Part shown: positions 1 through 7,978 of the stretch, piece by piece
Numbering within the stretch: the first letter of the stretch is position 1
Layout: each line of letters begins with the position of its first letter
NCBI RefSeq assembly: GCF_002917095.1
Contig: NZ_PQGA01000001.1
Coordinates: 186,001 to 250,000 of the forward strand
Length of the DNA stretch: 64,000 bases
From: Paraburkholderia eburnea
GTDB lineage: Bacteria; Pseudomonadota; Gammaproteobacteria; Burkholderiales; Burkholderiaceae
Direction of reading: 5' to 3'
Program-made: the position numbers and the translations under genes
The notes under the pieces: model-generated
Database searches by the model: none
Told to the model about the DNA's origin: nothing
Seen by the model: the letters and a program-made list of their open reading frames with translations, nothing else

Positions 1-692
1 ATCGGCGCGACCGGCTGCTGATTTTTCTGACGCTCGCCGGCTCGGCGGCGCTTGCGGCCGTGATTTCGATTTCGTGGGTGCGCGAACGCCGCCTGCACCG
101 CGCGAGCCGCGATCTGACTGGCCAGTTGCAGGCCGCCAACGCGCTGCTGGCCGCCGAGGCGCGCCACGACGCGCTCACCGGCTCGCTCTCGCGGCGCTAC
201 TTCCTCGACCTGCTGCGCCATGAGATCGACGCGGCCTATGCGAGCGGCAAACCGCTGTGCATGGCGATCGCGGATCTGGATCACTTCAAGCAGATCAACG
301 ACCGCTTCGGCCACCCGGCGGGCGATCGCGCCTTGCAGCATTTCGTCGAAACCTGCCGCGCCGAACTACGCTCGGACGACGCCGTCGGGCGGCTGGGCGG
401 CGAGGAATTCGGCATCCTGCTGCCCGGCACCGCGCTGCCGACCGGGCACGATGTAATCGAACGGCTGCGCCGCGAAGTGAAGGCGAGTCATTGCGCGGGA
501 CTGCCCGAAGAGGCGAGCCTCAGCGTGAGCATCGGCATCACCGAACTGGCGCCCTCCCAGGATCAGCCCGAGCGCCTGATGAGCCGCGCCGATCTCGCGC
601 TCTACATGGCCAAGGCGGGCGGGCGCGACCGCTGCGAAGCGATGACCGCCGACGGCGCCGTGCCGCCGCGCACCGCCGCCGAAACGTGGTGA
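1..692 (+). CDS. Diguanylate cyclase (GGDEF domain), 5' truncated by the window edge
   Basis: The reading frame is open from the window edge (first whole codon at 3), so the N-terminus is missing. A hydrophobic segment (about 3-75) is followed by a basic, coiled linker and then a full GGDEF domain. It carries the pattern DLDHFKQIND for substrate and metal binding and an intact active-site GGEEF around 395-410. By family knowledge the enzyme condenses two GTP into cyclic di-GMP at the inner membrane. The lost N-terminus is probably a sensory or membrane region. No RxxD inhibitory site is obvious just before GGEEF (the residues are DDAVGRL). A GTG at 60 lies inside the membrane segment and is unlikely to be the true start. 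Confidence 0.9.
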   Translation, partial: RRDRLLIFLTLAGSAALAAVISISWVRERRLHRASRDLTGQLQAANALLAAEARHDALTGSLSRRYFLDLLRHEIDAAYASGKPLCMAIADLDHFKQINDRFGHPAGDRALQHFVETCRAELRSDDAVGRLGGEEFGILLPGTALPTGHDVIERLRREVKASHCAGLPEEASLSVSIGITELAPSQDQPERLMSRADLALYMAKAGGRDRCEAMTADGAVPPRTAAETW

Positions 693-895
693 CGACCGTA
701 ATGAGCGGACAAACGGACGAACGGACAGGAACGGGAAAGCCGCGCGCATGGTGCACTGCAAGGCTCGACCAGGGCTTTGGCCTCCAACGCGGTATCATCG
801 GTTAAACGGGTGCGTGGAAAGTGAAAACGCGCGCGGCGCCAGATGCGGCGCGCGCCCGCTACGCACCGTAGTCACAGCACATTGAGGAGGCATGC

Positions 896-1162
896 ATGAA
901 GGGAAATCTGGTCATCGTCTGTCGCGATCAGGATGCTCTCGCGTTCGACCAGTTGATGGTCGAATACGGAGCGTTTCAAACGCGCCTGTCATCGACCGCG
1001 TGGTACCTGAAGCTCGAGGCCGCGCCTGAGCTGGTGCAGGAAGAGATTCTTGCCCGCCTCGGCAAGTACACGACGCATTACATCTTCGAGGCGGGCAGCG
1101 TGACCTACAACACCGTCGACAACGAAGCCGCCGCTGCGCTCGACACGCTGTTTTCCGTTTGA
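896..1162 (+). CDS. Small conserved-looking protein, possible Cas2/VapD-like ferredoxin fold
   Basis: An 88-residue soluble protein I cannot assign by name. A strong ribosome site (GAGGAGG, 884-890) precedes the ATG at 896. The pattern of hydrophobic stretches suggests strand (NLVIVCRD), helix (AFDQLMVEYGAF), strand pair (LSSTAWYLKLE), helix (ELVQEEILARLGKY) and strand (HYIFEAG). This resembles the small Cas2/VapD/SinR-like ferredoxin folds, including a 'ST.W' motif after the first helix. That likeness is inference from pattern only. There are no cas genes nearby and no toxin-antitoxin partner. It sits between the diguanylate cyclase and the convergent histidine kinase gene, apparently as a single-gene unit. 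Confidence 0.7.
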   Translation: MKGNLVIVCRDQDALAFDQLMVEYGAFQTRLSSTAWYLKLEAAPELVQEEILARLGKYTTHYIFEAGSVTYNTVDNEAAAALDTLFSV

Positions 1163-1221
1163 TTTCCAGCCGATTCCGGCCTGAGGCCAGCTTGAACCCG
1201 GCTTGATTCTGACTTGATTCT

Positions 1222-1242
1222 GCGCCCGTCCGATGCGGGCGC
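1222..1242. terminator. Hairpin between convergent genes
   Basis: A 7-bp perfect stem (GCGCCCG / CGGGCGC) with a 7-nt loop lies between the convergent 88-residue gene and the histidine kinase gene. There is no clear T tract, so terminator function is only plausible. Just before it, CTTGATTCTG is repeated directly at 1202-1221. Confidence 0.35.
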
Positions 1243-1293
1243 GCCCTCCGAACCCCACTCCCCACGATCTTTCCCGTCAGCGCCGCAGGGCGC

Positions 1294-2607
1294 TCACCAG
1301 ATCTGCGCCGCCTCGGCGACCGTGCGCTCGACCACTTCGAACGGGAACGTCATACGCACCGCGAGGCCGCCGCTTTCGCCGTTGCCGATGGCGATTTCGC
1401 CACCCGCACGCCGCACCAGACGCTCCACGATCGCCAGTCCCAGCCCGCTATGGCCGTTGCCTCCGCGCGCCGGATCGAGCCGCACGAATGGCCGGCTGGC
1501 CTGCGTGAGGTCCTGGTCGGCGATGCCCTTGCCGTGATCGCTCACGCATAGCGTGAAGCCGTCCGAGTCGCGCGAAGTTTCGATCACCACGGGCGGCGCA
1601 CCGTAGGCATGTGCGTTGTCGAGCAGATTCGACACCACGCGGTCAAGCGTCGCCGCGGGCAGGCGGAAATCCGGCCCCGCCTTGAAGCGCCGCTCGATCA
1701 TCAGCGACTCGCCGCCCACCGTGCGGTAATTGCGCGCGATGCGCTCGCACTGGTCGTCCACTTCGAGCGGCTCGCTGCGGTCCGCGCCGTCGTGCGCGAA
1801 CACCAGGAATTGATCGACGATATGCGCCATCGAATCGACATCGCGCACCACGCCGTCACGCATCTTCTGCTCGTCCATCATTTCGGCGCGCAGGCGCAGG
1901 CGCGCAAGCGGCGTCTTGAGATCGTGCGCGACGCCCGCGAGCATCACGGCGCGGTCTTTATCGGTTTGCTCGACTTCCTTGACCATCTGGTTGAAGCCGC
2001 GCGTGAGCTGGCGCAATTCGCGCGGCCCGCGCTCGTCGAGCGGCGGCACCGGTTGACCGCGGCCAAAGCGCGCGACCGCGTGGGCGAGCGCGCGCAGCGG
2101 CTTTTGCACCATCCATGCCGCCACCAGCGCGGCCACCAGCGCCGCCGAAAAAATGATGACGAACCACGGCGCGCGATCGATCGGCCGCATGATACGCAGC
2201 GGCTGACCCGGCACGACGATCCATTGCGCGTCGGTCGGCCCTTTCACCCAGAGCGTGGGCGGCCGGCCCGGCTGGCCCGCGCGCACCTCGGTGCCCGGCG
2301 GCATGCGCTCGCGCATGTCGTCGATAAAGCGGCGCAGCGGCTCGGGATAGTCGTTGCGCAGCGCGGGCACTTCGGGACTGTCGGGCGCGATCACGCGCAC
2401 ACGCGAAGGCAGCGGCTGGTCCGGCTCGCGCTCGACGTGCTGGCGCACGGCGTCGACAAGGAACATGGCCTCTTCGACGGCGTAGCGCGTCTGCAACTGG
2501 TCACGCTCAAGACGCATGAGCGCAAACCAGGCGACGTGCGAAAACAGCAGAACGCCGACGAAGAGCAGCGCAAGCCGCCCGAACAGCGAATCAGCCGGCC
2601 GGCGCAT
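1294..2607 (-). CDS. Sensor histidine kinase, EnvZ type
   Basis: Membrane-bound sensor kinase of 437 residues, partner of the response regulator encoded just upstream. Visible parts in order: a first membrane segment (about residues 8-27), a periplasmic region of about 120 residues, a second membrane segment (near 145-165), a HAMP linker, the phospho-acceptor H-box (VAHDLKTPLAR, with His about residue 228), the N box (SNLLDNAHAYG), and ATP-lid glycines (GNGHSGLGLAIVERL). The organisation and H-box closely follow EnvZ. The start chosen is the ATG at 2607, 7 nt after the regulator stop. An upstream in-frame start at 2640 would overlap the regulator. The signal sensed is unknown. Confidence 0.92.
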   Translation of the reverse strand: MRRPADSLFGRLALLFVGVLLFSHVAWFALMRLERDQLQTRYAVEEAMFLVDAVRQHVEREPDQPLPSRVRVIAPDSPEVPALRNDYPEPLRRFIDDMRERMPPGTEVRAGQPGRPPTLWVKGPTDAQWIVVPGQPLRIMRPIDRAPWFVIIFSAALVAALVAAWMVQKPLRALAHAVARFGRGQPVPPLDERGPRELRQLTRGFNQMVKEVEQTDKDRAVMLAGVAHDLKTPLARLRLRAEMMDEQKMRDGVVRDVDSMAHIVDQFLVFAHDGADRSEPLEVDDQCERIARNYRTVGGESLMIERRFKAGPDFRLPAATLDRVVSNLLDNAHAYGAPPVVIETSRDSDGFTLCVSDHGKGIADQDLTQASRPFVRLDPARGGNGHSGLGLAIVERLVRRAGGEIAIGNGESGGLAVRMTFPFEVVERTVAEAAQIW

Positions 2608-2614
2608 GGCTACC

Positions 2615-3322
2615 CTACTCACCGTCCGGCACGAACACATAGCCGCGGCCGCGCACCGTCTGGATGAAGCGCGGCGTGGACGGATCGGATTCGAGAATGC
2701 GGCGCAGGCGCCACACCTGAACGTCGATGCCGCGGTCGGTGCCGTCGTATTCGGGACCGTGCAGCAGTTCGAGCAGGCGCTCGCGCGTGAGCGTGCGCAT
2801 GGGGTGGTTGACGAAAATCTTCAGGAGCGCGAATTCGCTGCCCGACAGCATGATGGGCTTGCCTTCCTGCTGGAGCGTGCGCGACTGGAAATCGAGGGTG
2901 AAGCGGCCGAACGAGAACGGCTCGCGCTGCTCGGGCGCGGCCGCCGACGGCACCGTACGGCGCCGGCGCAGCACGGCCTGCACGCGGGCGAGCAGCTCGC
3001 GCGGATTGAAGGGCTTGCCGAGATAGTCGTCGGCGCCGAGTTCGAGGCCGACGATGCGGTCCACGTCGTCCGCGCGCGCGGTCAGCATGATGACGGGGAT
3101 ATCGTCGCCCGACGCGCGCAGCTTGCGCAGCGCCGTGAGGCCGTCTACACCCGGCATCATCAGATCGAGCACGATCAGATCGGGGCGCTCGCGCTCGAGG
3201 CGGCGCTCGAGCGAGCCCGCGTCGTGCAGCACCGACACTTCCATGCCTTGCCGCGCCAGATAGTCGCGCAACAGATCGCGCAGTTCGACGTCGTCATCGA
3301 CGACCAGAATTTGAGTAGCCAT
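2615..3322 (-). CDS. Response regulator, OmpR/PhoB family
   Basis: A 235-residue two-component response regulator. The receiver domain has the acidic pocket (Asp10-Asp11), phospho-acceptor Asp53 (VLDLMMPG) and Lys103 (GKPFN). The C-terminal winged-helix domain ends in the typical RGRGYVF motif. It is transcribed ahead of the EnvZ-type kinase in one operon. It resembles OmpR but differs from the sequence I associate with the canonical Burkholderia OmpR, so I treat it as a paralogue and give no symbol. Its probable operator lies in the divergent promoter region (3378-3442), and the divergent spy-like gene is a likely target. Confidence 0.93.
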   Translation of the reverse strand: MATQILVVDDDVELRDLLRDYLARQGMEVSVLHDAGSLERRLERERPDLIVLDLMMPGVDGLTALRKLRASGDDIPVIMLTARADDVDRIVGLELGADDYLGKPFNPRELLARVQAVLRRRRTVPSAAAPEQREPFSFGRFTLDFQSRTLQQEGKPIMLSGSEFALLKIFVNHPMRTLTRERLLELLHGPEYDGTDRGIDVQVWRLRRILESDPSTPRFIQTVRGRGYVFVPDGE

Positions 3323-3377
3323 GGGGCGAAGTTTAACGCGCGCATGAGGGCCGTTTGCTTACACGGACCCGCTTTGG

Positions 3378-3442
3378 GTTACGAGAAGTTACCGCGAAAG
3401 GCCGTCGTAATGTCGCGTAATGACAGCGGCCCAAGCCGTAAC
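3378..3442. promoter_or_regulatory. Phased GTAAY half-sites in the divergent two-component/spy promoter region
   Basis: GTTAC occurs at 3378 and 3388, exactly 10 bp apart (GTAAC on the minus strand). GTAATG occurs at 3407 and 3417, again 10 bp apart, and a further GTAAC is at 3438, 21 bp on. Pairs of short direct half-sites spaced one helical turn apart are typical of OmpR/PhoB-family binding. The set lies between the divergent regulator gene and the spy-like gene, which fits autoregulation plus control of the chaperone. The assignment is inference. Confidence 0.55.
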
Positions 3443-3557
3443 ACGCGGGGCACGATCGGTCTATACGCTAGGGGCACCGGTTGCGGACGCCCGCATCTTT
3501 TGTGAAGCGCCGTGCCATACCGGACCAAACCTTCAAGGATTTGTCAGGAGCATCACC

Positions 3558-4112
3558 ATGTACAAGACCCCTTCGCGCCTTCTCGCAATCGCCGCGGCCT
3601 CGCTCGCGCTCACTTTCGGCGCTACTGCCGTCCAGGCCCAGACGCCGCCCCCGGGCGGCCCCGGCATGATGCATGGCCCGCACGGCGGCCCGCACATGCA
3701 CGGCGACTTCATGATGGGCATCAAAAAGCTGCACGACAAGCTGAATCTGAACGCCGCGCAGGAAAAGCAGTGGCAAGCCGCCGTCGACACCATGAAGCAG
3801 AACGGCCAGGCCATGCGCAAGAACCACGAACAGCTCAAGCAGCAGTTCGATGCGCAGAAGAACCAGCCGATTCTCGATCTGAACGCGATGCACAACACGC
3901 ATCAGCAGATCGACCAGCAGGACGCGCAACTGCGCGAGCAGACCGCGCAGGCGTGGCTCGCGTTCTACAACGGCCTGAACGATCAGCAGAAGACCACCGT
4001 GAGCACGGCGCTCAAGGAGCACTTCGCGAAGATGGAACAGCGCCACGAGAAGATGCGCCAGCGCTGGGAACAGCACCGCAAGGGCGCGGCGTCGGCTCCG
4101 GCTGGGCAATAA
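3558..4112 (+). CDS. Spy/CpxP-family periplasmic chaperone-like protein
   Basis: A 184-residue exported protein. A signal peptide (MYKTPSR followed by an Ala/Leu-rich core, cleavage near AVQAQ) is followed by a His/Met/Gly/Pro-rich segment (residues about 32-56) and then a long, charged, Gln-rich helical region characteristic of the LTXXQ/Spy-CpxP family. Members bind unfolded envelope proteins or metals in the periplasm; the His/Met segment hints at metal sensing. The start is the ATG at 3558 behind CAGGAG (3545-3550); an ORF extension to 3420 runs through the putative operator and is not used. It is divergent from the two-component operon, so control by that system is likely. Confidence 0.85.
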   Translation: MYKTPSRLLAIAAASLALTFGATAVQAQTPPPGGPGMMHGPHGGPHMHGDFMMGIKKLHDKLNLNAAQEKQWQAAVDTMKQNGQAMRKNHEQLKQQFDAQKNQPILDLNAMHNTHQQIDQQDAQLREQTAQAWLAFYNGLNDQQKTTVSTALKEHFAKMEQRHEKMRQRWEQHRKGAASAPAGQ

Positions 4113-4120
4113 ACGTTTGA

Positions 4121-4150
4121 TTTAGCGCCTTTTAGCGCCTTCTAGCGCCT
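4121..4150. repeat. 10-bp tandem repeat, three copies
   Basis: TTTAGCGCCT is present at 4121 and 4131, and once more with one change (TCTAGCGCCT) at 4141. It directly follows the stop codon of the spy-like gene and precedes the shared terminator. Confidence 0.8.
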
Positions 4151-4178
4151 GATTGGCGGGTGTCTCGCCCGCCTGAAG

Positions 4179-4216
4179 AAAAAACGCCGCGGGATGCGAA
4201 TCCCGCGGCGTTTTTT
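4179..4216. terminator. Bidirectional intrinsic terminator
   Basis: A long GC-rich stem (AACGCCGCGGGAT / ATCCCGCGGCGTT) with a GCGA loop is flanked by an A run on the left and a T run on the right. It can therefore terminate both the spy-like gene and the convergent pirin gene. A second hairpin (GGCGGG / CCCGCC) lies just before it at 4155-4173. Confidence 0.9.
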
Positions 4217-4254
4217 GTGTGCGCGACGGCTTATGCCACCGCTTATGTCACCGC

Positions 4255-4953
4255 CTATGCCACATCAAAGAGCAGCACCTCGGCCTGATCGCCGTGCGCG
4301 AGCGTGACCGCCGCCTCGGCCTCGATCATCGCCGCGTCGCCCGCATTCAGGCGCTGGCCGTTCACTTCCAGCGCACCGCGCGCGACGTGCACATAGGCGC
4401 GACGCCCCGTCGCCAGCGCATAATCCGCGCGCTCGTCGCCGTCGATCAGCGCCGCGTGGATCGATGCATCGGCCTGCACCGTCACCGAACCGTCGCGCCC
4501 GTCCGGCGATGCAATCAGGCGCAGGCGGCCGCGCTTGTCGGCGTCGTCGAAGCGCTTTTCCTCGTAGCCCGGCGCCCCGCCGCGCGCGGACGGCAGCAGC
4601 CAGATCTGCAGCAGATGCGCTTCTTCGTCCGGCGAGGCGTTGAATTCGCTGTGCATCACGCCCGTACCCGCGCTCATGCGCTGCACGTCGCCGGGGCGAA
4701 TGGTCGAGCCGTTGCCCATGCTGTCGCGATGCGCGAGCGCACCGGAGAGCACGTAGGTGACGATCTCCATATCGCGGTGGCCGTGCGCGCCGAAGCCCTT
4801 GCCGCCCGCGATGCGGTCGTCGTTGAGCACGCGCAGCGCGCCATAGTGGACGTGTTGATCGTCGAAATAGTCCGCGAACGAGAAGCTGTGAAACGAGTCG
4901 AGCCAGCCGTGGTTGGCGTGGCCGCGTTCGTCGGAGCGTCGGATGGCAAGCAT
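4255..4953 (-). CDS. Pirin family protein (cupin bicupin)
   Basis: A 232-residue bicupin of the pirin/YhaK family. The metal ligands expected for quercetin 2,3-dioxygenase-type pirins are all present: His57 and His59 (GAHGHRDME), His101 and Glu103 (VMHSE). Family members bind iron and some cleave quercetin in vitro; the physiological substrate is unknown. It is a stand-alone gene, with a ribosome site (CCGGAG) upstream of the ATG at 4953. Its 3' end faces the shared terminator at 4179-4216. Confidence 0.93.
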   Translation of the reverse strand: MLAIRRSDERGHANHGWLDSFHSFSFADYFDDQHVHYGALRVLNDDRIAGGKGFGAHGHRDMEIVTYVLSGALAHRDSMGNGSTIRPGDVQRMSAGTGVMHSEFNASPDEEAHLLQIWLLPSARGGAPGYEEKRFDDADKRGRLRLIASPDGRDGSVTVQADASIHAALIDGDERADYALATGRRAYVHVARGALEVNGQRLNAGDAAMIEAEAAVTLAHGDQAEVLLFDVA

Positions 4954-5450
4954 GGGTTTTCTCCGGTCAGTCGTGTCGATGTCTGAAGATAGGGGCGAAG
5001 GGCGGCCAGCACAATCCGCAGCGGCGCACCGGATCGTTTCGCCAGCAACATCAATGGGCGCCGCCGTGGCGCGATTAGCTGCGTTTTGAGTCTCTCTCTG
5101 TCAGACCCAAGCCACAGGCAAGCTGCAACGGGCCGCGCGGGCGTGCGCTTCGGGTAAAATACCGCCCTTTTCGGCCGGCGCCACCGTCCGCGCCTTCGCA
5201 CGGCCGGACTTCGAGGCGGTAAAAAGGCGCTCCCAAGGGAGCACCTGCGCGCCACGCGTCCGACCCGCATTTTTGATCGCCTAGAATGGCGGCGCCCGGT
5301 CATGAGCCGGCCCGCAGGCGAGCGGCCCGCGCCGCGCTGGCGTCCACGCCGGCGTCGGCGCTTGCATCGGCCTTTACCTCGGCCTTTGCGTCGATAGTCG
5401 GCACCTTCGCGACACCCCGCGAATCGCCGCGCCCGTGTATCAGGAGAAAG
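4954..5450. other. Intergenic region between the pirin and hisJ genes
   Basis: About 500 bp with no convincing gene. It holds the pirin promoter on the minus strand, a -10-like TAAAAT at about 5155 (GGGTAAAATACCG) that may drive hisJ, and a perfect GCTCCCAAGGGAGC palindrome at 5229-5242. On the minus strand that palindrome is followed by a short T run. Nothing else stands out. Confidence 0.5.
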
Positions 5451-6227
5451 ATGAAGAAGTTCGCAGTGTGCGTCGCGCTCGCCCTCGTTGCAGGAAGCGC
5501 CGCGGCCAAGGATTGGAAAACCGTGCGTATCGGCGTCGATGCGAGCTATCCGCCGTTCGAGTCCAAGGCCGCCAACGGCCAGATCGTCGGTTTCGACGTC
5601 GATCTGACCAAGGCGCTCTGCGCGCGCATGGACGTGAAGTGCGTCTGGGTCGAGAACGACCTCGACGGTATCATTCCGGCGCTCAAGGCGCGCAAGTTCG
5701 ACGCGATCATTTCGTCGCTGACGATCACGCCGCAGCGCCGCCAGCAGATCGACTACTCCGACAAGATGTTCGACGCGCCCGCGCGCATGATCGCGCGCAC
5801 CGGCTCGCCGCTGCTGCCGACGCCCGCGTCGCTCAAGGGCAAGAACGTAGGCGTCGAGCAGGGCTCGACCCAGGAAGCCTACGCCAAGGTCCATTGGGCG
5901 TCGAAGGGCGTGAACGTGGTCTCGTATGCGAACCAGGACCAGGTCTATCAGGATCTGATGTCGGGGCGTCTGGACGCCACGCTGCAGGATGAAGTGCAGG
6001 CGGACTACGGTTTCCTGAAGACGCCGCGCGGCAAGGGTTTCGGCTGGGCCGGCCCGGAAGTCGAAGACCTTGCGACGATCGGTGACGGCACCGCCATCGG
6101 CCTGCGCAAGGACGACGCCGACCTGAAGGCGAAGTTCAACGTGGCGCTCGCGTCGCTGCACAAGGACGGCACCTTCGACAAGATCGCGAAGCAGTACTTC
6201 GACTTCGATATCTACAAAGGTAAATAA
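5451..6227 (+). CDS. hisJ: Histidine / basic amino acid ABC transporter, periplasmic binding protein
   Basis: A 258-residue exported solute-binding protein of family 3 (HisJ/ArgT type). A short signal peptide (MKKFAVCVALALVAG, cleavage near SAAAK) precedes the conserved opening VRIGVDASYPPFESK and the features DGIIPALKARKFDAI and VGVEQGSTQE. The start is the ATG at 5451 with CAGGAG just upstream; longer readings lack a signal peptide. It would bind histidine, arginine, lysine or ornithine in the periplasm and deliver them to HisQMP, whose genes follow after a 290-bp gap. The exact ligand cannot be told from sequence, so the symbol is by family and context. Confidence 0.9.
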   Translation: MKKFAVCVALALVAGSAAAKDWKTVRIGVDASYPPFESKAANGQIVGFDVDLTKALCARMDVKCVWVENDLDGIIPALKARKFDAIISSLTITPQRRQQIDYSDKMFDAPARMIARTGSPLLPTPASLKGKNVGVEQGSTQEAYAKVHWASKGVNVVSYANQDQVYQDLMSGRLDATLQDEVQADYGFLKTPRGKGFGWAGPEVEDLATIGDGTAIGLRKDDADLKAKFNVALASLHKDGTFDKIAKQYFDFDIYKGK

Positions 6228-6284
6228 TCCGGCGGCCCGCGCGCCCGGGGCCTGCCCCGATAGACCGCGCGGAGCCTTCGTATA

Positions 6285-6349
6285 CAGTGGCAGCCTCGCA
6301 GTGGCAGCCTCGCAGTGACAACCATGCAGTGGCAACCATGCAGTGCCGG
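6285..6349. repeat. 14-bp minisatellite between hisJ and hisQ
   Basis: Four full units of 14 bp run end to end: CAGTGGCAGCCTCG at 6285 and 6299, CAGTGACAACCATG at 6313, and CAGTGGCAACCATG at 6327. A partial fifth (CAGTGCCGG) follows at 6341. Units 1-2 and 3-4 form two subtypes. The array is intergenic, inside the hisJ-hisQ gap of an otherwise tight transporter locus; the rest of that gap shows no gene. Confidence 0.9.
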
Positions 6350-6517
6350 CCAGGGGGTCTCGCGGCCTCGGGGTCCCGGACAGAACAACGCACCAACGGG
6401 AACGCGGCCAGCCAGCCCGGCCGCGCATGAACGGCAATTGAACCGCGGCAGCGACTGCCGCGCCTTTCGCGGGACACGCCCCACGCTAGTCGAGGGCGCC
6501 CCGTCAGGGACTCACCT

Positions 6518-7207
6518 ATGTTTCTTCAAGGCTACGGCCCGCTGATCTTCGCCGGCACCTGGCAGACCGTCAAGCTAGCCGTCCTCTCGCTCGTGCTGTC
6601 CTTCGTGCTGGGCCTGCTGGGCGCGGCGGCGAAGCTGTCGAAAAACCGCGTCGTCAGCGGCGCGGGCACGGCGTACACCACGATCATTCGCGGCGTGCCC
6701 GATCTCGTGCTGATGCTGCTGCTGTTCTACAGCCTGCAGATCTGGCTGAACATGGTCACCGACCACTTCGGCATGGACCAGATCGACATCGACCCGTTCC
6801 TCGCCGGCGTGATCGTGCTGGGCTTCATCTACGGCGCGTACTTCACCGAGACCTTTCGCGGCGCGTTCCTGTCGGTGCCGCGCGGCCAGCTTGAGGCGGG
6901 CCACGCCTACGGCATGACGAACTGGCAGGTCTTCACGCGCGTGATGTTCCCGCAGATGATGCGCTTCGCGCTGCCCGGCATCGGCAACAACTGGCAGGTG
7001 CTGGTGAAATCGACGGCCCTCGTCTCGATCATCGGTCTGGCCGATGTCGTGAAGGCCAGCCAGGACGCCGGCAAGGGCACGCTGCGGTTCTTCTTCTTCA
7101 CGTTGCTCGCGGGCGCGATCTATCTCGTCATCACGACCGTTTCGAACTTCGTGCTCATGTATCTCGACAAGCGCTACTCCACCGGCGTGCGCAAAGCGGA
7201 TCTCTGA
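6518..7207 (+). CDS. hisQ: Histidine ABC transporter permease HisQ
   Basis: A 229-residue inner-membrane permease of the HisM/GlnP (polar amino acid) family with about five membrane spans. The conserved EAA loop is visible (QLEAGHAYGMTNWQVFTRVMFPQ), which docks with the ATPase. It would pair with HisM (next gene, 32 bp on) to form the translocation channel. The start is the ATG at 6518; the protein begins MFLQGYGPLIFAGTWQTVKL, as expected for HisQ. Confidence 0.92.
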   Translation: MFLQGYGPLIFAGTWQTVKLAVLSLVLSFVLGLLGAAAKLSKNRVVSGAGTAYTTIIRGVPDLVLMLLLFYSLQIWLNMVTDHFGMDQIDIDPFLAGVIVLGFIYGAYFTETFRGAFLSVPRGQLEAGHAYGMTNWQVFTRVMFPQMMRFALPGIGNNWQVLVKSTALVSIIGLADVVKASQDAGKGTLRFFFFTLLAGAIYLVITTVSNFVLMYLDKRYSTGVRKADL

Positions 7208-7239
7208 AGCGACTCAGGCACAGGACAAGGCCAACGACA

Positions 7240-7962
7240 ATGCAAGACCTGATCCAGCTGATCCAGCAATACTGGCGCAACTATCTCTACACCGACGGCT
7301 ATCACTTCACCGGCGTCGCCATCACGGCGTGGCTGCTGGTGATTTCGATCGGCCTGGGCTTCTGCCTGTCGGTGCCGCTCGCCGTGGCGCGCGTCTCGAA
7401 GAAGAAGTGGCTGTCGGGCCTCGTGTGGCTCTACACGTACATCTTCCGCGGCACGCCGCTCTACGTGCAGTTGCTGCTCTGCTACACGGGCCTCTACAGC
7501 CTCGACATCATCCGCAATCACGAGCTGACGAGCGCGTTCTTCCGCAGCGGCATGAACTGCACGCTGCTCGCCTTCACGCTCAACACCTGCGCGTACACGA
7601 CCGAGATCTTCGCGGGCGCCATCAAGGCCACGCCCTATGGCGAGATCGAAGCGGCGCGCGCCTACGGCATGTCGCCGTTCACGCTGTATCGCCGGGTGAT
7701 CCTGCCGTCGGCGCTGCGCCGCGCGCTGCCCTACTACAGCAACGAAGTCATCCTGATGCTGCACGCGACCACCGTGGCGTTCACGGCGACCGTGCCCGAC
7801 ATCCTGAAGATCGCACGCGACGTCAATTCGGCCACCTATCAGTCGTTTGGCGCCTTCGGCATTGCCGCCGTGCTGTACCTGATCATTTCTTTCACGCTCG
7901 TGTGGCTGTTCCGCCAGGCCGAGCGCCGCTGGCTCGCATACCTGCGACCGCAAGGCAAGTGA
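7240..7962 (+). CDS. hisM: Histidine ABC transporter permease HisM
   Basis: A 240-residue polytopic permease, partner of HisQ. An EAA-type loop is present (GEIEAARAYGMSPFTLYRRVILP). The N-terminal stretch MQDLIQLIQQYWRNYL and the order hisQ-hisM-hisP match the enteric histidine transporter. It is separated by 16 bp from hisP, clearly in one operon. By family, HisQ and HisM form a heterodimeric channel in the inner membrane. Confidence 0.92.
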   Translation: MQDLIQLIQQYWRNYLYTDGYHFTGVAITAWLLVISIGLGFCLSVPLAVARVSKKKWLSGLVWLYTYIFRGTPLYVQLLLCYTGLYSLDIIRNHELTSAFFRSGMNCTLLAFTLNTCAYTTEIFAGAIKATPYGEIEAARAYGMSPFTLYRRVILPSALRRALPYYSNEVILMLHATTVAFTATVPDILKIARDVNSATYQSFGAFGIAAVLYLIISFTLVWLFRQAERRWLAYLRPQGK

Positions 7963-7978
7963 GCCATCGAGGTCCTAG

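Noticed and set aside
5229..5242. GCTCCCAAGGGAGC as a terminator
   Set aside because: It faces the wrong way for any gene in view; only the minus strand has a short T run, and no minus-strand gene ends there.
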